From Costus lasius (taxonomy: Eukaryota; Streptophyta; Magnoliopsida; Zingiberales; Costaceae), in the NCBI GenBank assembly GCA_027563935.2, contig JANVAS020000203.1, positions 6,200,001-6,264,000 of the forward strand: a stretch of 64,000 bases of DNA, given 5' to 3'. Shown here in pieces: positions 33,647-45,229 of this stretch (positions are counted from its first letter, which is position 1; each line of letters starts with the position of its first letter). Made by a program: the position numbers and the translations under genes. The notes below the pieces were generated by a model. That model saw only the letters and a list, made by a program, of their open reading frames with translations, did not search any database and was not told where the DNA came from.

Positions 33647-35143
33647 ATGCGTCACTTTACTCAAAGGGAAGTTATAGCTAGAACAGAATTAATAACTATT
33701 AGGGAACACTATAGGACTCTTATACATAGGCCTAATAGTCCTATAAAACAAAAATGTAGGGTTCTCACACATGGGCCTAATAGTTTTACTACACATATTT
33801 GGTGCAATGGTTTTAAATGTAAAACTATTATTGATCATTTTGTCAAGTACAATATCATATCTCCTAGATCCCTTGAAAAATTTGGCCTTACCATAGAAAA
33901 AAATCCTAACCCTTATTGCATAACTTGGGATGATTTGACTTCAACTTTAGTTGACTTTCAATGCTTAGTTCCTATTCAATTAGGCAATTTGAAAACTGAA
34001 ATTTGGTGTGATGTAATGAGTTTAGAGGGATTTGACATCTTATTAGGGAATGAATTCATGCATGATTATCAAGGACATTATTTTCACAACCCTTGGAGTT
34101 ATAGTTTTATTCATAAAGGGTTGCCACACATAATTCACCCTTATGATGAGTTAAGGGAGCAAACTACAAAGTTGCAACATGAGTTCAAGGAACAAATGAA
34201 AAAGTTGCAACAATCAATGGAGAAATTAAGAAAGCCCCACTTACAAGTTAAACAAGAGAGTCCTAATCCTCTAGAGTTCAACCAAACCTTAGAGCCTACT
34301 TTAGAACCTAAACCATGTCTCGATGAAACCACTAAATTTGAAGAAATACATCATGAAGTACCATTACCTTCAATTTTAGGGCCCATACCCATAGGTTCTT
34401 TAGAAAACATGCCTCAACTTGAGTCTACCACATTTATTCCAACTAAGGAACCCATTATTAATTTATGTGAGAATCAATTGCCCATAGAGACTCCATTAGG
34501 CATAACACAACTTAAGTTTGGAACATTTATCATTGATGACTTGGAGAGCCAAATTGAACACAAGTCCATAGATCTTTATGAACCACACTTTGAACCTAAG
34601 TTAGCTCCTTTTGAAATTGACTTAGACCCTCATTCTAAACCATTAGGAGAAACCTTAGAATTTGAAGATCCTATGAGCCTTGAGTCTTGTATCTTAAACC
34701 CTTCTACCCACACATTTAAGGCACACATAGAAACTACCCAACTTGAACATTTTGACTTTGTGATGCCTAAACCTTTAGAGCCAATTGAGTTTGTGATAGC
34801 ACCTCCCATACATTTGAACCATAACATGCAATACTTTGACATTATAGCTATTACTCTCTCCCCAACACATTTCACATTAAATGCATATGATTTTATCATT
34901 CCTTCCTCTCTCTTACTTGGATGTTATACTAGACAACATGAGCTTGCTAATACATCTTGTTTAAATCTGAATTTTCTTCCACATTGCTCATTGATTGAGA
35001 GGAGTGTATTAAGGGTAGGCAAAATCAACCAAAGAAAATCTATGCATGATCAACTTCTCTTTCTAGCTACCCTCAAAGATGAATACATTGATAGGCCTCC
35101 ACCTGAGCGTGATAAATTATTAGTTTTCAGTCTAGTAGTTTAA
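33647..35143 (+). CDS. Retropepsin-like protein of element D, active site not recognisable
   Basis: Intact 498-codon frame, the only one in D. The first ATG is 33647; the frame is open from 33626 without another ATG. Residues about 40-160 are colinear with the C protease: CRVLTHGPNSF, WCNGFKCKTIID, PNPYCITW, CLVPIQLG, EIWCDVM, DILLGNEF. Where C has the catalytic IDGGSS, this protein has IIDHFVKY: the aspartate is kept but the following S/T-G is gone, so proteolysis is unlikely. A probable coiled coil (YDELREQTTKLQHEF to EKLRKPH, about 165-195) follows. The rest is an acidic, proline-rich C-terminal part of about 300 residues that I do not find in C. Function unknown; RNA or particle binding is speculation. 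Confidence 0.75.
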   Translation: MRHFTQREVIARTELITIREHYRTLIHRPNSPIKQKCRVLTHGPNSFTTHIWCNGFKCKTIIDHFVKYNIISPRSLEKFGLTIEKNPNPYCITWDDLTSTLVDFQCLVPIQLGNLKTEIWCDVMSLEGFDILLGNEFMHDYQGHYFHNPWSYSFIHKGLPHIIHPYDELREQTTKLQHEFKEQMKKLQQSMEKLRKPHLQVKQESPNPLEFNQTLEPTLEPKPCLDETTKFEEIHHEVPLPSILGPIPIGSLENMPQLESTTFIPTKEPIINLCENQLPIETPLGITQLKFGTFIIDDLESQIEHKSIDLYEPHFEPKLAPFEIDLDPHSKPLGETLEFEDPMSLESCILNPSTHTFKAHIETTQLEHFDFVMPKPLEPIEFVIAPPIHLNHNMQYFDIIAITLSPTHFTLNAYDFIIPSSLLLGCYTRQHELANTSCLNLNFLPHCSLIERSVLRVGKINQRKSMHDQLLFLATLKDEYIDRPPPERDKLLVFSLVV

Positions 35144-35208
35144 TTGTTGTTAGTTTTTTAATTACCCTACGTTTCTCCAGGAGTAGAAACACTTGAACCA
35201 GGGGTGTC
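35144..35208 (+). other. Gap between the D ORF and its 3' LTR
   Basis: Short region ending CCAGGGGTGTC, the likely (imperfect) polypurine tract before TGATGCAGG at 35209. Confidence 0.4.
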
Positions 35209-37125
35209 TGATGCAGGAGCATTTTGCCATGATATTTGACTTAGTCAAATTTTGTATAATCATTGTAAACCTTGATTGAACATAGATTTAGTCAATGTTT
35301 ATGTCTAAATTTTAAATGCAATCCTAAGTTATAATGAGTCACTAATCCTTATTGTTTGTTTGCTATGTGATTAATATGAGACCAAGTCAACTGGGTGCAC
35401 ATATCAACATCTAGCTCAAAGCTCAAGCTACTAAAAGTTCAACCGAAGTTCAGCTTGAGTTCAAACACAACCCAACTAGCTAAGGAAGAAGACTTAGGGC
35501 TACATTCATGGCCAGCCCAACAAAGAACAGCAGCCCAAAGATATCCAAAGCCCCATAAAAAAGATGCTGAACGTTGCAATTTACTGGAAGAAGAAAACTC
35601 CAGCAAGCGAAGAGAAAAGCTACACGCAAAAGAGCTGCCCGTTGCAGCTGGCGTGAAGATGAAGAAAGGAGCAACGGCATTGTTACCAGCCCCCCTCTTT
35701 ATAAAAACTGTATCTCCTTTTTTTTTTGTAACAGTTGTTGAAGTTGAAATCAATGGAAATAGTTTTCCTCCGTTTGTCCGATGTCTCCTTCTCCCCTCTC
35801 TTCCTCTAGGTGCCGAGCACCTCTCCTCTCCCTTTTCTCCGGCTGAACGCCACTCTTCTCAACCTCTGCCTCGTTTAAACAAGCTTCCGCCGCTGTCGCA
35901 TTCCACACCCAACTTCCAGCCGAGTCCAGCCTTGGACTCTCCGTTCGCCTCGCCGCCGGCGACGATCCGGCCGACGGATCATCCTCAAACTCCAGCCACA
36001 CATCCTCCCTTTCAGGTCGAACCCACAACCGGCAGGATCGCCCCATCCGACGTCTGGTTCGCCGGAATCGGAAGATTTCCGGTGACGCCTCAGCTCACGC
36101 CCCTATTCCGCCCTTCTCCACTGATCGCCGTCGATCTCCTCCGACAAGCCATCAATCAACCCCAAACTCCGGCCATGACCTCTCTTCCATCTTGAGAGCC
36201 TCCAGTTGAAGCAGGTTTTGAGTTCGTCCACCACCGGACGAATGGCGAGCAATTCTGTCTACCCGTATAGCTTCCCCTATTACCGCCCATTTTCTGTCCT
36301 GCTCCCGCCTTTCACCGTCGTCCACCTCCGACCGGCCACTGTCCGCCCAGAAACTCAGGCCACATGCTCGCCTCATCCATAGCAATTCCCAGTTGTAGCA
36401 GGTCGGGAGTTCATGCCATCTCCGATGATCACCGGCAGCCCCTGCATCCTCGCACGTCCTCCCCAGTCTCCGCCAGAAGCAGGCCCGTGTTAGCGCCACC
36501 CGCCTCCTAGCGCTCAGGCGCCACCGCCGGCCGGCCGTCACGCCGGAATGCGTCCCTACAGCCTCGACCCTCCCTTCCCCACGCCGCTGCAGCCACCAAC
36601 GTCGACCCGCTCATGCCCAGACGCCCTGCTGCTTCATGAGAACTCAGCCGAGACTGTTACTGTTCACATTCCTGCATTTTGTTTTAATTTGATTAGCGTT
36701 TTTAATGCAGGTAATTAACAGGCTAGGGGCCACTGAAACACCTGACGCTCTATACAACTTGGAAGAACATGTCTTGGTCTTCATCCTGGATGACTTAATT
36801 TCAACCGAGCGCCAACAGATCAACCTACGCATCCAAGCAAATTACGCTGTTTGATAAAATTTCTGTGTTGATTTTCCTTACTGATCTGATTATCTATTTT
36901 CTTGGAGATGCCCTATTAGACTGACTGAGAATGACACTTCATTTATTTTATACGCTTGAAAAGAACAAATTTCATTATAGATCATTTGAACCTATTCTCA
37001 TACATGGCTACTATTCGTAAAGGATAATTTTCTGCAGTCATGAATTTATAGTTGCTAATTGACTTTGGTTGATCTTTCTTCAATAAAATATAAAAATTCT
37101 AATCCTGTGTTTGCCCCCCACATCA
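35209..37125 (+). repeat. 3' LTR of element D
   Basis: Begins TGATGCAGGAG and ends TTTGCCCCCCACATCA, followed by TSD TCAAC at 37126-37130. Length 1917 bp. Its first 242 bp (35209-35450) have no counterpart in the 5' LTR; from 35451 on it matches. TATAAAA is at 35700-35706; the exon-like segment is at 36711-36854. The left edge is inferred from TG and the preceding G-rich tract. Confidence 0.82.
37060..37125 (-). repeat. 66-bp terminal inverted repeat of element D, right copy
   Basis: Normal 3' end of the LTR; its inverse stands at 30964-31029. Confidence 0.85.
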
Positions 37126-37130
37126 TCAAC

Positions 37131-37710
37131 CATCTCATCCAGGGGGCCCCTATAGAACATCACACTCCAATCAAGGAGACGGCAATCCTATATCTATCAC
37201 TAGTGCCCTAACATGAATCATGCTCATTATCCAAGATAGTCTATAACCATTATGTTTCAAATGATATTGAACTACCTCAAAACAATGCCAATCATCATTT
37301 AGAAACACAAGTGATCTCAAGTCAGAGGAAATATGCCACTTGTTTGCATATAAGGATTATTCACATTGTGACAAGCAATTGAATATCCTAAGTAGGGTCT
37401 GTCCAGTACATCCAATGTACCCATGAGTCTACATCTTATTCCATGCTCGAAGCATCCTATAAGATTAGAACACATATTAGTCTCAATCATATCAAGGCTG
37501 TCTCATGTTCACCAAGATATCTCGACTATGGACAAAGCTGCATGTCAGCCAAGCTGAACAGCATTGAGACATTATTCAGAAGTATACATATTGCAGCAGA
37601 TAATGCAACAACTTGAATAACAACCATTGCCTTTATAAACATAGAGTTTATACATGATACTGATATAATCCCAAGGCCTCAAACATTAGCCTTAAGGGCA
37701 TACCCCAACA
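37131..37710 (-). repeat. 3' LTR of element E, right part
   Basis: Resumes after the second TCAAC and ends ATACCCCAACA on the + strand (TGTTGGGGTAT as LTR start). The two parts add up to 1637 bp, equal to the other LTR of E. Confidence 0.93.
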
Positions 37711-37730
37711 ATCTCCCACTTGCACTTAAT

Positions 37731-40700
37731 CTAATGGTTGAGAAATCTCAAACCCATATTATTACCGTGCTTCTCATGCTTCTGCTGCGCCAGAGGCTTT
37801 GTAAGAGGGTCAGCTAGATTGTCATCTGTATGAACCTTGCAGATTTTGATCTCGCCACGATCAATGATCTCCCGGATCAAGTGAAACCTTCTCTGTATGT
37901 GCTTGGACTTCTGGTGCGACCGTGGTTCCTTTGCTTGTGCTATTGCTCCAGTGTTATCACAGAAGATAACCAAAGGATCTGCACTCGAAGGAACAACACC
38001 AAGTTCCTGAACGAACTTACGAATCCATACTGCCTCCTTGGATGCTTCTGAGGCTATAACATACTCGGCTTCTGTTGTGGAATCAGCAACAATTGATTGT
38101 TTGAAACTTTTCCACACCACTGCTCCTCCATTCAAGCTAAAAACATAGCCTGATTGCGATCGGAAATCATCCTGGTCAGATTGGAACGAAGCGTCAGTAT
38201 ATCCTTCAATACTGAGTTCTTCCTGACCTCCATATATCAAGAACATATCTTTGGTCCTCCGAAGATATTTCAAAATGTTCTTGACTGCAATCCAGTGTGC
38301 CTTCCCTGGATTACTTTGGAATCGACTGGTCACGCTTAACCCGTAAGCGACGTCTGGGCGAGTACACAACATCGCATACATAATGGACCCAATAGCCGAA
38401 GCATAAGGCGTATTGTCCATTTCATCTTTCTCAGTCTGTGTTTGTGGACACTGACTCTTTGAAAGATTCAGACCATGTCTGACTGGAAGATATCCTCTTT
38501 TAGAATTTTCTAAATGGAATCTCTCCAGGACTTTATCGATGTAAGTACTCTGGCACAGCCCGAGAAGCCTCTTAGATCTATCTCTGTAGATCTTCACACC
38601 TAATACATAGGCTGCTTCTCCTAAATCTTTCATCTGGAAACATTTTCTTAACCATGCCTTAACCGCATGTAGTTCAGGAATATCGTTTCCAATGATCAAG
38701 ATATCATCGATGTAGAGGACTAGGAAAGTAATCACGGTCCCACTAAACCTCTTATATACACACGGGTCATCTTCATTCTTGATGAAACCAAATTTACAGA
38801 TTGATTCATCAAAACGAATATTCCAGCTTCTCGATGCTTGTTTAAGTCCATAAATGGACTTCTTTAATTTGCATATTTTATGACGATCCGATGGATTAGT
38901 GAAACCTTCAGGTTGTGTCATATACACATCCTCTTCTAGTTTTCCATTAAGGAAAGCGGTCTTCACATCCATTTGCCAGATCTCATAATCATAATATGCT
39001 GCTATCGCAAGAATAATCTGAATAGACTTGAACATGGCTACAGGAGAGAAAGTTTCATCATAATCTATCCCGTAGATTTGTTTGAAATCTTTCGCAACTA
39101 GCCTGCCTTTATAGGTAACCACGTTACCATCCATGTCAATCTTCTTCTTGAAGATCCACTTACAGCCTATAGGGATTACTCCCGGAGGCGGATCAACCAA
39201 ATCCCAGACTTGGTTATCTGACATGGAGTCCATCTCGGCTCGCATAGCTTCAAGCCATCTCGCTGATTCCGGTCCACTGACCGCATCCGCATAAGTGAGG
39301 GGTTCATCATCAATGATGTAGACTCCGTCATAGCGCTCAGGCTGTCGACGGATCCAACCCGATCTTCGCGGTTCCCATGATATCTGAGCCTCAGGTTATT
39401 CAGTAACCTGATCTACTGGCTCAGGCTCATCCAACTATGCTTGACTACTTTGTCCTTCTTCTGGATTCTCATCCAGCTTTATTTCTCTCCCACTGGCCTC
39501 TTGTAGAAGAAATTCCTTCTCAAGAAAAATAGCCGTCCGAGCAACAAATACTTTGTTCTCTTTGGGATCGTAGAAATAATAACCCTTAGTTTCTTTAGGG
39601 TAACCGACAAAGATACATTTCTCAGATCTGCTCTCTAGTTTCCTAGAGGCGAGCTTTTTGACATAAGCCTCGCAACCCCAGATCTTAATAAATGTCAAGC
39701 TCGGCTGTTTCCCATACCATAACTCATATGGAGTCTTTGAAACGGCCTTGGATGGCACTCGGTTTAGTACCTTTGCAGCTGTTTCCAGTGCAAATCCCCA
39801 AAAGGAGTAAGGTAGAGTAGCCTGACTCATCATAGAATGAACCATATCCAGTAAAGTTCTATTTCTCCTCTCGGACACACCATTCCATTGCGGTGTTCCT
39901 GGCGGAGTGAGCTGTGAGATAATCCCACACTCCTTCAAATAGTCAGTAAACTCATGACTCAAGTATTCTCCACCTCGATCTGAGCGAAGTGCCTTGATAT
40001 TTCGGCCTAGCTGATTTTGTACTTCATTTTTGAACTCTTTGAACTTGTCAAGAGATTCACTCTTATGTCTCATTAGATAGACATAACCATATCTACTAAA
40101 ATCATCAGTAAAGGTAATGAAGTATGAATAGCCACCTCTGGCATGTTTACTAAATGGCCCACACACATCACTGTGAATGAGGTCTAGTAAACCTGAAGCC
40201 CTTTGACCTTTGTTAGAAAAAGGAGACTTCGTCATTTTACCCATTAAACAAGCTTTGCATGTATCAAGCTCCTCATAGGAGAATTATCCCAGCAGTCCAT
40301 GATCATGCAACCGCTTAATGCGCTTCTTGTTAATGTGGCCTAAACGACTATGCCATAGCAAGGTGCTGTCATCAGCATACTTGGCTTTCTTATTATCAAT
40401 TTGTTGTAGAGAACATTCCTTGTCCAACATGAATAACCCATTGTTAATCGACCCAGTAGCATAAACAATATTATCAAAAGAAATATAACACTTTGAAATC
40501 TTGCATTCAAAGGAAAACCCTTTCCTGACAAGAGCAGGAATAGAGATAATATTCTTAGTTATGCTCAGTACAAAATAACAATTGTCCAGTTCTAATACAA
40601 GACCAGATGCTAAAGAGATGTGATATTCTCCTACAGCAACAGCAGCAACCCGTGCCCCGTTTCCTACTCGTAGGTCCACCTCATGCTGTCCCACCTGTCT

Positions 40701-41624
40701 TCTTCTCTTGAGTTCCTGTACATTTGAACAAATGTGAACTCCACATGCAGTGTCCAACACCCATGAAATAGAAGAAGATAGCATGACTTCAGTCACAAAA
40801 ATACCTGAGCCAGAAGCGAAAGGGTTGCTTCCCTTCTTATCTCCTTGGAGCGCTTTACAGTCCTTTTTCCAGTGACCCAGCTGGCCACAATGGAAACATC
40901 TGTATTCCTTTGACCGCTTTACCTTTTGCTTTAGAGCCTTGTTGTAGCTCTTGATAGGGGCTTTGCCCTTCTTCCCCTTCTTCTTGTTCCTAGAAGGAAC
41001 CATTAGGACAGAGGATGAAGGCTTTCCCTTCTCACGAGACTGAGTCTGCTCTGTAGTCAAGAGCATGTTCAGTAACTCTGCCGGCGTACAGTCGATCTTG
41101 TTCATATTAAAATTAATGATGAACGGATCGAAAGAGGCCGGAAGAGACTGCAAGATGATGTCTACAACAAGCTCCTGATTGATGGTATGTCCCAGTTTCT
41201 CTAGAGCCTCCTTGTACCCAATCATCTTGAGTACGTGAGCTCCCACTGGACTCCCTTCAGTCAGTTTGCTCTGAAAGAAAAGTTTCCTCAAATTATAGCG
41301 TTCAGTCCTTGCCTGTGCAGCATACAGCAACTTGAGATTTGCTATAATTTCTATAGCAGATAAATCTTCATGCTGACGCTGCAGCTCAGGAGTCATAGAC
41401 GCAAGCATCAGGCAAGCGACATCAATGCTATCATTGACATGCTTCTCATAAGCTTCCCGAACCGCCCTTGCGGCGTTCGCAGCGGGTTGAGGCGGTATTG
41501 CCGTCTCGAGGACATACAGCTTCCTCTCAGCCTTAAGAACAATCTTAAGGTGTCCGTACCAGTCTGAGAAGTTTGGTCCAGCAAACTTCTCCCTTTCCAG
41601 TAAGGATCGCACATTGAACCCTGT
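37731..41624 (-). pseudogene. Copia gag-pol polyprotein of element E
   Basis: Same domain order as in G. The start is lost: where the others have ATG, this copy reads ACA at 41624-41622, followed by the usual FNVRSLLEREKF. Gag, zinc knuckle and protease run to a TAA at 40286-40284 (TCA serine in the others). The integrase core (40244-39435) runs to a TAG at 39437-39435 (CAG in the others), and a further TAA (CAA in the others) follows near 39397. RT (here YIDD) and RNase H run from 39245 to the normal end GLRFLNH. One in-frame codon is missing in the IIDNDEP region. All parts are in one frame, so the damage is point mutations. Confidence 0.92.
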
Positions 41625-41649
41625 GGTGTTCGTTGCTGCAGGAATCTAC

Positions 41650-43350
41650 TGTTGGGGTATGCCCTTAAGGCTAATGTTTGAGGCCTTGGGATTGTATAAG
41701 TATCATGTAATAAACTCTTAAGTTTATAATAAGGCATGGTTGTTATTCAGGTTGTTACCTTGTCTGCTGTAATAAGTGTACTTCTGAATAATGTCTCAAA
41801 GCTGTTCAGCTAGGCTGACAGGCTATATGTCCTTAGTCGAGATATCTTGGTGAACATGAGACAGCCTTGATATGATGGAGACTAATATGAGTGCTAATCT
41901 TATAGGATGCTTCGAGCATGGAATAAGATGTAGACTCATGGGTACATTGGATGTACTGGACAGACCCTACTGGGATATTGCATTGCTTGTCACAATGTGA
42001 ATGATCCCTGTAAGCAGCAAGTGGCACATGTCCTTTGACTTGAGATCACTTGTGTTTCTAAATGATGATTGTCATTGTTTTGAGGTAGTTCAATATCATT
42101 TGAAATATAATGATTATAGACTATCTTGGATGGTGAGCTTGAATCAGGTTAGGGCACTAGTGATAGATAAAGGATTGCCGTCTCCTTGTTTAAGGAGTGT
42201 GGTGTTCTAAGGGCCCCCCTATATGAGATGATTGAGATAGTGTATGGCCATACCCAGATGACTATGTGCATCTGATCTAATCATGCTCATCGTATTGGAG
42301 TTACAAGCTTGACCCGCTTGTCCAATAAGAACATCCAGTGGCAAAGGACACATGTATGCCTTGTGAATTGAGTCACACTTGTGCTATGGTTTGGGAGTAG
42401 TCTTGGAAGACTCTTTCCTTTATATCGGGAGACAGTGATGTGTTGCTAGATACCCCTCACTGATCGTGATAACGTAAGTTATCGTTACCGACATTTAGAG
42501 GAAACCCTCAGGGTCGCACAATTTGGTGATATGGCTTACTTGAGTCAGATCGTATGGACTGGATTCTTTGAGTTCAGATTAAAGGGATTTAATCTCTGAT
42601 TGTAAGTGAGATCTGGTCTGATCATGTTTGATTGATTAGGACTTGAGATCGGTAAGCTTCGATCGAGAGAGGTGATGCTAGATCGGAGAGATCAAGGGCA
42701 TCAGATGATGAATGGTTAGATCATGAGCCTTGGGGGTTCAATTTGGTCTAGACCAAGTGGCTAGAGCTATTTCGGTTTGGTTTGTTGAACCAAAGCCGAT
42801 TTGACATTTTGGCTTGAACCGGTTCACAATGGTGAACGCATGGTTCAATCCTAAAATGCGTTTGGGTTGAGTTGAGCGCATGGACTTGATGAGCTTCCAT
42901 TTATGGAAAGTCATCAAGGGCCGGTTTCACTCACTTCAATGCCAAAAACGCATATGCGTTTGCGCTCTTCTCTTCAACGCATTCGACTTTCGTTGGGTGG
43001 TGATTGACGAAGAGAAGGAGAGGTTGAGCAAGAGGAGCTCTCGGCCAAGAGGTTCATCATCCCCTTCCATTCGACACTTGAAGGCTTGGGTGTCTTGCTA
43101 GCACAAGAGACCGCAAGGAGTAAGCATCTTCACCTTGTGTGTGAACTTGTGGAGGAGATCTACTTTGTTCTCTTTATCCAAGCCGACTTCCAAGCATATG
43201 GCGTTGGTATGATTTTTATCTCAATCTATTCAATCGATTATAGTTGAACATATGGCATGCAAATGATCTTGCGACCCTTGCTTCCGCTTGCATATTTTAC
43301 ATTAGCGCCATGCTTAGGGTTTTGCCCCCTTATGATTAGGGGTTCCTACA
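41650..43350 (+). repeat. 5' LTR of element F
   Basis: TGTTGGGGTATGCCC ... GGGGTTCCTACA. It has SL1/SL2 at 42433-42483 and a CCCCCT/AGGGG inverted pair near the end. Confidence 0.95.
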
Positions 43351-43544
43351 ATTGGTATCAGAGCTTGGCTCTATGCATGCTATTATGTTTGCTGATGTGA
43401 TCCTCATGTTGCGCTTACTTTTACTTGAGGCATGCTTTGCTTACATGAAGTTGCGCTTGTATCATGCTTTGCTTATATGAAGTATGCGCTCCCCCTTGAA
43501 GGGGACCCCCTAAAGTTTGCGCTCCCCCTTGAAGGGGACCCCCT
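43351..43544 (+). promoter_or_regulatory. PBS and first part of the F leader
   Basis: PBS TGGTATCAGAGC at 43353-43364, then about 180 bp without a gene, ending in a tandem repeat described separately. Interrupted by G after CCCCT (43540-43544). Confidence 0.75.
43487..43544 (+). repeat. Two tandem copies of a GC hairpin sequence in the F leader
   Basis: TTGCGCTCCCCCTTGAAGGGG-type text occurs twice in a row; each copy contains the self-pairing CCCCTTGAAGGGG followed by ACCCCC. The same text forms the end of the B LTR (reverse of 24331-24360). G is inserted at the right edge of the second copy. Confidence 0.75.
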
Positions 43545-45229
43545 TGTTGGGGTATGCCCTTAAGGCTAATGTTTGAGGCCTATGGGAATGTAACAAGTAT
43601 CATGTAATAAACTCTATGTGTTTATAAAGGCATGGTTGTTATTCAGTTAGCTACATTGTCTGCTGCAATATATGTTCTTCTGAATAATGTCTCAAAGCTG
43701 TTCAGCTGGGCTGACATGCTATTATGTCCTTAGTCGATATATCTTGGTAAACATGAGACAGCCTCGATATGGTTAAGACTAATATGTGTTCTAATCTTAT
43801 AGGATGCTTCGAGCATGGAATAAGATGTAGACTCATGGGTACATGGGATGTACTGGACAGACCCTAATAAGGATGTTCAATTGTTTGTCACAATGTGAAT
43901 ATTCCTTGATTAAGACAAGTGGCACATTTCCTCTGACTTGAGATCACTTGTGTTTTCTAAATGATGATTGTCATTGTTTTGAGGTAGTTCAATATCATTT
44001 GAAACATAATGATTATAGACTATCTTGGATGGTGAGCTTGAATCAGGTTAGAGCACTAGTGATAGACATAGGATTGCCGTCTCCTTGTTTAAGGAGTGTG
44101 ATGTTCTAAAGGGGCCCCCTGGATGAGATGATTGAGAGAGTGTATGGCCATACCCAGGTGACAGTGCTCATCTGTTCTAATCATGCTCATCATATTGGAG
44201 TTACGAGCTTGACAGGCTTGTCCAATAAGAACATCCAGTGGCAAAGGAAATATGTATGCTTTGTGAATTGATTCACACTTGTGCTGTTTTTGGGTGAAGT
44301 CTTGGAAGACTCTTTCCTTGATATCGGGAGACAGTGATGTGTTGCTAGATACCCCTCACTGGTTGTGATAATGTAAATTATCGTTACCGATGTTTTAAGG
44401 AAACCCTCAGGGTCGCACAATTGATGATATGGCTTACTTAAGTCAGATCGTGTGGACTGAATTGTTTCGGGTTCAGTTTAAAGGGATTTAATCTCTGATT
44501 GTGAGTGAGATCTGGTCTGATCATGTTTGATTGATTAGGGCTTGAGATCGGTAAGCTTCGATCGAGAGAAGAGATGCTAGATCGGTCAGATCAGGAGCAT
44601 CATAGAGATCAACGGCTAGATCTGGAACCTTAGGGTTTTAATATGATCTAGGCCATGTCGTTTGGTTTATTTGGTAATTGAACCAAAATTAAATTAAACC
44701 AAAATGGTTCAAGCATTGGCGACAAGTTCACTTGGCGTGAACATGTTGGGCGGTTAGTGGTGCTATTTTTAGCAACCATGATCTCCACTTGGAGACACTC
44801 ACGTTCGAAAGAGAGTGCTCTCTCTATTCTCGCCACTTGAACGCATTCCTCTTGTTTTTCCGTGGGTGACGACGCCTTCGATTTGGAGGAGAAATCGGCA
44901 AAGAAAAGATCTCTTCATCCCTTTCTCATTTTCGATCAAAGACTTCTTTGGATCTTGCTAGCACAAGGATCGCAAAGAGGAGTAGGCGACATCAACTGTG
45001 TGCGTCACCTCTGGAGAAGATCTGCTTTGATCTTTGCTTCCTAGGCGCCATTCGAAATGGCTATGGTATGAGTTTTATCTCTTACATGCAATCGTTTCCA
45101 TTTGGTTGATCATATCACATGAACCGATTCTTGAAACCCTAATCCGCTGCCCAAAAATTTTATGCGCCACTGCCTAGGGTTTTCGCTCCCCCTAGAAGGG
45201 GACCCCCCTTAGTTTAAGGGGTACTTTCA
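43545..45229 (+). repeat. 5' LTR of element G
   Basis: TGTTGGGGTATGCCC ... GGGGTACTTTCA. Near the end two self-pairing blocks occur: CCCCT/AGA/AGGGG and CCCCTTA/GTT/TAAGGGG. Confidence 0.95.
44332..44382 (+). other. Conserved LTR stem-loops SL1 and SL2 (element G form)
   Basis: SL1 CAGTGA/TCACTG as in A. SL2 is GATAAT (44367-44372), loop GTAA, ATTATC (44377-44382): both sides of the last stem pair differ from A (C-G to T-A), and the pairing is kept. Confidence 0.65.

Larger units (their letters stand above)
30964..37125 (+). mobile_element. Non-autonomous LTR element D with inverted U5 end, TSD TCAAC
   Basis: 6162-bp element inserted in the 3' LTR of E, TSD TCAAC at 30959-30963 and 37126-37130. 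It has two long LTRs (30964-32731 and 35209-37125), a PBS, one 498-codon ORF and no RT, RNase H or integrase. The 5' LTR is unusual: its first 66 bp are an inverted copy of the LTR 3' end, so the integrated element ends in 66-bp inverted repeats. LTR termini (TGATG...CATCA), PBS and protease resemble gypsy C, so a C-like element may supply its enzymes (inference). Confidence 0.9.

Noticed and set aside
45140..45160. AAACCCTAA-type telomere-like units in LTRs
   Set aside because: Only single units; no tandem array. At most a telo-box-like motif, with no support for function.
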